The notes below the pieces were generated by a model. That model worked only from the letters and a program-made list of their open reading frames with translations, did no database searches and had not been told where the DNA came from. Shown in pieces: positions 59,926-64,000 of a DNA stretch of 64,000 bases (position 1 is the stretch's first letter; every line of letters begins with the position of its first letter). Source of the stretch: Verrucomicrobiota bacterium (GTDB lineage: Bacteria > Verrucomicrobiota > Verrucomicrobiia > Opitutales > Opitutaceae); NCBI GenBank assembly GCA_023432225.1, contig JAEYUW010000016.1, positions 62,001-126,000 of the forward strand, read 5' to 3'. The position numbers and the translations under genes are program-made.

Positions 59926-61113
59926 ATGCCCTTCTACCGCGCCCTCGGGGCGATGCCCCGCAAGCACCACATCAAGTTCCCGCGTGACCCGGCGACGAGC
60001 TACAAGGGCGAGGGCCTGCACTACGAGCACATCATCACGACCGAGGGTTTTGATCGCGCCTACTCGATCGTCTATCACTTGCGCCCGCCCACGATGGTGA
60101 AACAGGTCGAGCTCTTCCGCGAACAGCCGACCAAGGTCGCTGCGCACCTGCCGCTGCGCCATCACCACCTCAAGTCCGCCGCGATGCCGCGCGCCGGCGA
60201 TCCCTACACGGGCCGCGTGCCGCTGATGTTCAACGCCGACATCACCTGCTCGCGCTGCCGGCCCGCGAAAGTGATGGAGGAAGGCTACGAGTTCTACCGC
60301 AACGGCCAGAACGACGACGTGATTTTCGTGTTCTCCGGCGGCGGCTGGCTCGAATCGAATTTCGGCAAGCTCCGCTACAAGCAGGATGACTACATCGTGA
60401 TCCCGCGTGGCACGATTTACCGCCTCGTGCCCGACGACATCGCGCAGGAGGACTACCTCATCCTCGAGTCGACGCATCCGGTCCGCATTCCCGAGCGCTA
60501 TCGTCACCCCGAGGGCCAGATGCGCCTCGGTGCGCCTTACAGCGAGCGCGACATCCACGCTCCCACGGAGATCATCGCCGAGGACAAGGACGGCGACTAC
60601 GCGATCCTCGTGAAGGACCGCGGCTCGCGTTTCACCCGCAACATCATGGCGTCGCACCCGTTCGACGTCGTGGGCTGGGACGGCGCGCTGTATCCATTCA
60701 CGTTCAACGCGAACGATTTCGAGCCGATCACCGGCACCGTGCACCTGCCGCCGCCGATCCACCAGACCTTCGAGATCAAAGGCTACGTCATCTGCACGTT
60801 CGCGCCGCGTTACCTCGACCACCACCCGGAGGCGATCAAGGTGCCCTGGTCGCACGACAACACCGAGGCCGACGAAGTGCTCTTCTACGTGCGCGGCCAG
60901 TTCGGTTCGCGCAAAGGAGTGGAGCCCGGCTCGTTCACGCTGCACCCGCAAGGCATCCCGCACGGCCCGCATCCGGGCACGACGCTGAAGAGCTTCGAGC
61001 ACGCGCGGACCGAGGAACTCGCGGTGATGTTCGACACGCAGTATCCGCTCGAGCTCACCGAGCAGGCGCTGGCGATGGACGATCCGAATTATCCGCTGAG
61101 CTGGCTCGGCTGA
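59926..61113 (+). CDS. hmgA: homogentisate 1,2-dioxygenase
   Basis: A 395-residue ring-cleaving Fe(II) dioxygenase that opens homogentisate to maleylacetoacetate. Characteristic blocks are ESNFGKLRYKQDDYIVIPRGT, the iron-ligand region ending FTLHPQGIPHGPHPG, and FEHARTEELAVMFDT. It is shorter than the common bacterial form of about 430 residues. Upstream frame extension to 59842 comes from a repeat, so ATG 59926 is the start. With phhA and hpd it forms the tyrosine/phenylalanine route; the isomerase and hydrolase that follow are not in the window. Confidence 0.93.
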   Translation: MPFYRALGAMPRKHHIKFPRDPATSYKGEGLHYEHIITTEGFDRAYSIVYHLRPPTMVKQVELFREQPTKVAAHLPLRHHHLKSAAMPRAGDPYTGRVPLMFNADITCSRCRPAKVMEEGYEFYRNGQNDDVIFVFSGGGWLESNFGKLRYKQDDYIVIPRGTIYRLVPDDIAQEDYLILESTHPVRIPERYRHPEGQMRLGAPYSERDIHAPTEIIAEDKDGDYAILVKDRGSRFTRNIMASHPFDVVGWDGALYPFTFNANDFEPITGTVHLPPPIHQTFEIKGYVICTFAPRYLDHHPEAIKVPWSHDNTEADEVLFYVRGQFGSRKGVEPGSFTLHPQGIPHGPHPGTTLKSFEHARTEELAVMFDTQYPLELTEQALAMDDPNYPLSWLG

Positions 61114-61116
61114 GTA

Positions 61117-61165
61117 GCGCAGGCGTCCCGCCTGCCGGGTTCGGAAGCAGGCGAGACGCCTGCGC
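61117..61165. repeat. GCGCAGGCGTC inverted repeat after hmgA
   Basis: Arms of 19 nt (GCGCAGGCGTCCCGCCTGC and its inverse, 18 of 19 pairs) around an 11-nt loop, a few bases after the hmgA stop. It could double as a transcript end. Confidence 0.8.
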
Positions 61166-61261
61166 CACAGCCCACCCCGCACGAAGGCACGCGCAACAAA
61201 TGCCATACTGCGCACACACACCGTCTTTGCCTTCTGCCGCCAAACGCGTTTTGTCGTCCGC

Positions 61262-61894
61262 ATGATTTTAGATTTCGAAAAACTCGCTCCGCGCGACGGC
61301 TACGCGTGGATGACCCAGGCCATCATCCCGCGCCCGATCGCGTGGGTCTCGACTCTCTCGCCCGACGGCAAGCCGAACCTCGCGCCGTTCTCGTTTTTCC
61401 AGGCGATCTGCTCGAATCCGCCGACGCTCATGTTCGTCCCCACGAACAACCGCGACGGCGGCAAAAAGGACACGTTGCGCAACATCGAGGCCGTGCCCGA
61501 GTTCGTCGTGAATCTCGTGCCCTACTGGCTCGCGGAGCCGATGAACGCCACGGCCGCGCCACTGCCCTACGGCGAGAGCGAGTTTGCGCACGCGAAGGTC
61601 ACCGCGGCGCCCTCGACGAAGGTGCGCCCGTCGCGCGTCGCCGAATCACCCATTGCGATCGAGTGCACGCTCGATCGCGTCGTGACGATCGGCAGCGGCG
61701 TTGGTGCGGGCAATGTGGTCTTCGGTCGCATCGTCGCGATGCACGTGGCGGATTCCGTGCTCGGTGCGGACGGCAAGGCGATTGACCCGAAGAAACTCGA
61801 CCTGATCGCGCGTCTTTCCGGCGATTACTACATGCGCACCGGCGAACTGTTCACCGTCGCGCGCCCCGCGGGCGGCTCGGCGCTGAAAAGCTAA
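61262..61894 (+). CDS. flavin reductase-like (FMN-binding split-barrel) protein
   Basis: A 210-residue protein of the flavin reductase-like family. The opening IIPRPIAWVSTLSPDGKPN and the following NLAPFSFFQAICSNPPTLMF are the usual FMN-binding blocks. It may supply reduced flavin or act as an oxidoreductase next to aromatic degradation. It lies 148 bp after hmgA. Confidence 0.88.
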   Translation: MILDFEKLAPRDGYAWMTQAIIPRPIAWVSTLSPDGKPNLAPFSFFQAICSNPPTLMFVPTNNRDGGKKDTLRNIEAVPEFVVNLVPYWLAEPMNATAAPLPYGESEFAHAKVTAAPSTKVRPSRVAESPIAIECTLDRVVTIGSGVGAGNVVFGRIVAMHVADSVLGADGKAIDPKKLDLIARLSGDYYMRTGELFTVARPAGGSALKS

Positions 61895-61928
61895 AGATCG
61901 ATCGGGACGACCCGCCGCTGGTCGTTTT

Positions 61929-61997
61929 CGCTGGAGGGCGGCGCTCTGTCGCCGCCGCGAACCGTCACGGCGCTGACGGAGCAGCGCCCTCCAGTCG
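61929..61997. repeat. CTGGAGGGCGGCGCTC element, intergenic copy
   Basis: The left half (61929-61958) matches a segment inside dsbD at 29 of 30 bases. An inverted half, GCAGCGCCCTCCAG, lies at 61981-61994. The rest of the 61895-62286 gap shows no gene. Confidence 0.65.
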
Positions 61998-62286
61998 CTG
62001 TTTTCGGGGACGATTCTGCGCGTAGCCGCGCTCGCGGGCCGCGGGCCAAAAGCGTGGCAAGCGGTGTTGTCGATTCGCACCCGCGCGACGCCTTCCGCGC
62101 TCGCGCCGGCGACGATGCTCATAAGGCCGCGCAAGCGGTCTTCTTCGCGTTCTCATTCTCGCGCGCCGGCGCTTTCTGCCAGTTGCCGCGCGCGCGGGAA
62201 CGGGTAACAGTTCCGCTCACACGAACCCCCCAACCCCCGGGCTGCATCCTTTCGCCGGATCGCAGTCCCCGAACCCACGCATTCGT

Positions 62287-63465
62287 ATGAGCGACATCGT
62301 CATTCTTTCCGCCACGCGCACGCCGCTCGGCTCGTTCCAAGGCGCGCTCGCGTCCGTCCCCGCCGCCAAGCTCGGCGCCACCGTGATCCGCGGCGCGCTC
62401 GCGCAAGCCGGCGTCGCGCCGGCCGACGTCACCGACGTTCTGATGGGCAACGTCCTCCAAGCCGGCCAAGGCCAGGCGCCCGCGCGCCAGGCCGCGATCC
62501 ACGCCGGCGTGCCGCAATCCGCGCGTTGCGTCACGATTCACAAGGTCTGCGGCTCCGGCCTGCAGGCCGTCATGCAAGCCTCGCACGCGCTCCGCGCGGG
62601 CATGGGCACGCTCTTCGTTGCGGGCGGCATGGAGAACATGACGCAGGCGCCGTATCTGCTCCCGAAAGCGCGCGACGGCTACCGCATGGGCCACGGCCAG
62701 CTCATCGACTCGATGATCTCCGACGGCCTTTGGGACCCGTATAACAACATCCACATGGGCAACTGCGCCGAGCAGTGCGCGGCGAAATACCGCTTCACGC
62801 GCGAGCAGCAGGACGCGTTTGCCATCGAGAGTTTCAAGCGCGCCAACGCCGCGCAGAAGGACGGCAAGTTCGCCGCCGAGATCACGCCCGTCGAAATCGT
62901 CGACACGAAAGGCAACGTCACCAAGGTCGAACTCGACGAAGGCCCGTCGAAAGTCCGCTACGAAAAAATCCCGACGCTGCGCCCCGTCTTCGACAAAGCC
63001 GGCACCGTCACCGCCGCCAACGCCTCCACGATCAACGACGGCGCCGCCGCGCTCGTTGTCACGACCGCCGAGCACGCGCAAGCGAAGAGCCTGAAGCCGA
63101 TCGCGCGTCTCGTGTCGTTCGGCGGCCACGCGCAGGACCCGGTGTGGTTCACCACCGCGCCCGTGCCGGCCACGCAGCAGGCGCTGGCCGCCGCCGGTTG
63201 GAAGGTTGCCGACGTCGATCTCTGGGAAGTGAACGAAGCCTTTGCCGTCGTGCCGATGGCCTTTGCGCAGGAAATCGGCGTCCCGCACGACAAGCTGAAC
63301 GTCCGCGGCGGCGCGATCTCGCTCGGTCATCCCATCGGCGCGAGCGGCGCACGCATCCTCGTGACGCTGATCGCCGCGCTCAAAGAGCGCGGCCTGAAGC
63401 GTGGCGTCGCCGCCATCTGCATCGGCGGCGGCGAAGGCCTGGCGGCATGCGTGGAGCTGGTGTGA
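62287..63465 (+). CDS. acetyl-CoA C-acetyltransferase (thiolase)
   Basis: A 392-residue thiolase. The acyl-accepting cysteine is C88 in HKVCGSGLQAV. NEAFAVVP, the histidine loop LGHPIGASGAR and the second cysteine loop ICIGGGEG are all present. It could serve fatty-acid or ketone metabolism, or use acetoacetate released by tyrosine breakdown. It starts after a long repeat-bearing gap, so it is probably its own unit. Confidence 0.93.
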   Translation: MSDIVILSATRTPLGSFQGALASVPAAKLGATVIRGALAQAGVAPADVTDVLMGNVLQAGQGQAPARQAAIHAGVPQSARCVTIHKVCGSGLQAVMQASHALRAGMGTLFVAGGMENMTQAPYLLPKARDGYRMGHGQLIDSMISDGLWDPYNNIHMGNCAEQCAAKYRFTREQQDAFAIESFKRANAAQKDGKFAAEITPVEIVDTKGNVTKVELDEGPSKVRYEKIPTLRPVFDKAGTVTAANASTINDGAAALVVTTAEHAQAKSLKPIARLVSFGGHAQDPVWFTTAPVPATQQALAAAGWKVADVDLWEVNEAFAVVPMAFAQEIGVPHDKLNVRGGAISLGHPIGASGARILVTLIAALKERGLKRGVAAICIGGGEGLAACVELV

Positions 63466-63475
63466 ATCGGCCTCG

Positions 63476-63952
63476 ATGGCGAACTACCCATATTTTCCGA
63501 AGAGCACGAAGCACCTCAAACCCGGTGAGTTTTGGGGGATAGCTTTGCCGGACGGGCGCTGGGCTTGTGGACGGGTAATCGAACTCACGCCTGAGGGCGG
63601 TGTGAATCCGAGCAGAACATTCCTCGCGGGATTGCTGGATTGGTGCGGCGAGGTGCGTCCCACGAGCGACGCCATTGCTGGGGCGAAATGCGTTCATCAA
63701 TGCGTGCTCCACATCAAAGCACTGTCCGAGCATGGAGAGGGAATCCTGGGATTCCGTGACTTGGAGAAGGACGACATCGAACCATGGACGATGCTCGATG
63801 CCCAGTTTGTCGTCCGTGGATTTCAGTATCTCCGAAAAATGGATCCCGCTCGAGACGCAGGCCTGCCTCGATTTTCCTATGCGGGCTTTGACGTCCTAAA
63901 CGTAAAGGCGAAGCGACTGTTCTCCGTTGAGGACAAGGCTCAGCAGCCATGA
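63476..63952 (+). CDS. immunity protein 26-like protein
   Basis: A 158-residue protein beginning MANYPYFPKSTKHLKPGEFWGI, with the pattern GEFWGIALPDGRWACGRVIEL typical of the Imm26 family found in polymorphic-toxin immunity loci. Frame extension upstream to 63401 mirrors the thiolase gene, so ATG 63476 is used. It is less GC-rich than the thiolase gene. No toxin gene is visible; the next gene overlaps it by ATGA. Confidence 0.7.
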   Translation: MANYPYFPKSTKHLKPGEFWGIALPDGRWACGRVIELTPEGGVNPSRTFLAGLLDWCGEVRPTSDAIAGAKCVHQCVLHIKALSEHGEGILGFRDLEKDDIEPWTMLDAQFVVRGFQYLRKMDPARDAGLPRFSYAGFDVLNVKAKRLFSVEDKAQQP

Positions 63953-64000
63953 TTCTCGTCCGTGGAGTCACCATCGAAGCGATGCGTGCGCTCGACCGCA
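63949..64000 (+). CDS. 5' end of an unidentified gene, cut by the window end
   Basis: An ATG at 63949 overlaps the stop of the Imm26-like gene (ATGA) and 17 codons follow without a stop, starting MILVRGVTIEAMRALDR. The overlap supports translational coupling. Too short to identify. Confidence 0.5.
   Translation, partial: MILVRGVTIEAMRALDR

Overview
The window is a high-GC stretch of a bacterial chromosome. Several things suggest an Opitutaceae-like member of the Verrucomicrobiota: FecI/FecR/TonB-receptor signalling with an STN domain, TlpA-type thioredoxins, a class II (B12) ribonucleotide reductase, and many short palindromic intergenic repeats. This placement is an inference from gene content; the window has no rRNA or other phylogenetic marker. 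There is one tRNA and no CRISPR array.

Layout. (1) 1-11.9 kb is a defence island. Two small unknown genes are followed by a SNF2 helicase, an AIPR (abortive-infection) protein carrying a frameshift in an A7 run, and a type III Mod - RhuM - Res set joined by ATGA overlaps. The island ends at a terminator and the 3' end of a tRNA-Glu gene, a typical island boundary. (2) 12.2-17.8 kb holds housekeeping genes: purC, a secreted protein, a DsbD-type thiol:disulfide transporter, a cysteine synthase and an Mpv17-like membrane protein. (3) 18.1-26.1 kb is an ECF sigma / FecR / TonB-dependent receptor cluster followed by a 1002-residue protein with five tandem thioredoxin folds. (4) 26.4-31.6 kb holds methionine/threonine genes: a cystathionine gamma-synthase-like enzyme divergent from metX and a fused aspartokinase-homoserine dehydrogenase. 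(5) 32-37.4 kb holds a lipoprotein, a small membrane protein, nrdJ, a Crp/Fnr regulator and a histidine phosphatase.

(6) 37.4-55.3 kb is a large nitrogen-oxide respiration cluster, almost all on the minus strand. It contains a cupin, a CopD-like protein, a DUF2249 protein, a cytochrome b / ferredoxin / FlpD-like fusion, two SCO proteins, a B-family heme-copper enzyme that lacks the active-site tyrosine (probably an NO reductase) with its CuA subunit, a small subunit and a second subunit-I paralogue, the ammonifying nitrite reductase NrfHA with a porin, nirV, a copper nitrite reductase fused to cytochrome c, and a YwiC-like protein. Together they would reduce nitrite to NO and N2O and also to ammonium. 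Five Fnr/Dnr-type boxes (TTGAT-N4-ATCAA), each with a -10 hexamer exactly 32 bp away centre to centre, precede transcription units in this cluster. The Crp/Fnr gene at 35.8 kb is the obvious candidate regulator.

(7) 55.7-64 kb holds aromatic amino-acid breakdown (phenylalanine hydroxylase, 4-hydroxyphenylpyruvate dioxygenase, homogentisate dioxygenase, a flavin reductase), a LuxR-type regulator, a thiolase and an Imm26-like protein. The last gene is cut by the window end.

A theme across 15-62 kb is the abundance of short palindromic repeats. They often come as two inverted copies around a spacer and fall into several unrelated families. Some lie in-frame inside genes (the heme-copper paralogue, nirV, ywiC-like, dsbD, sco1).
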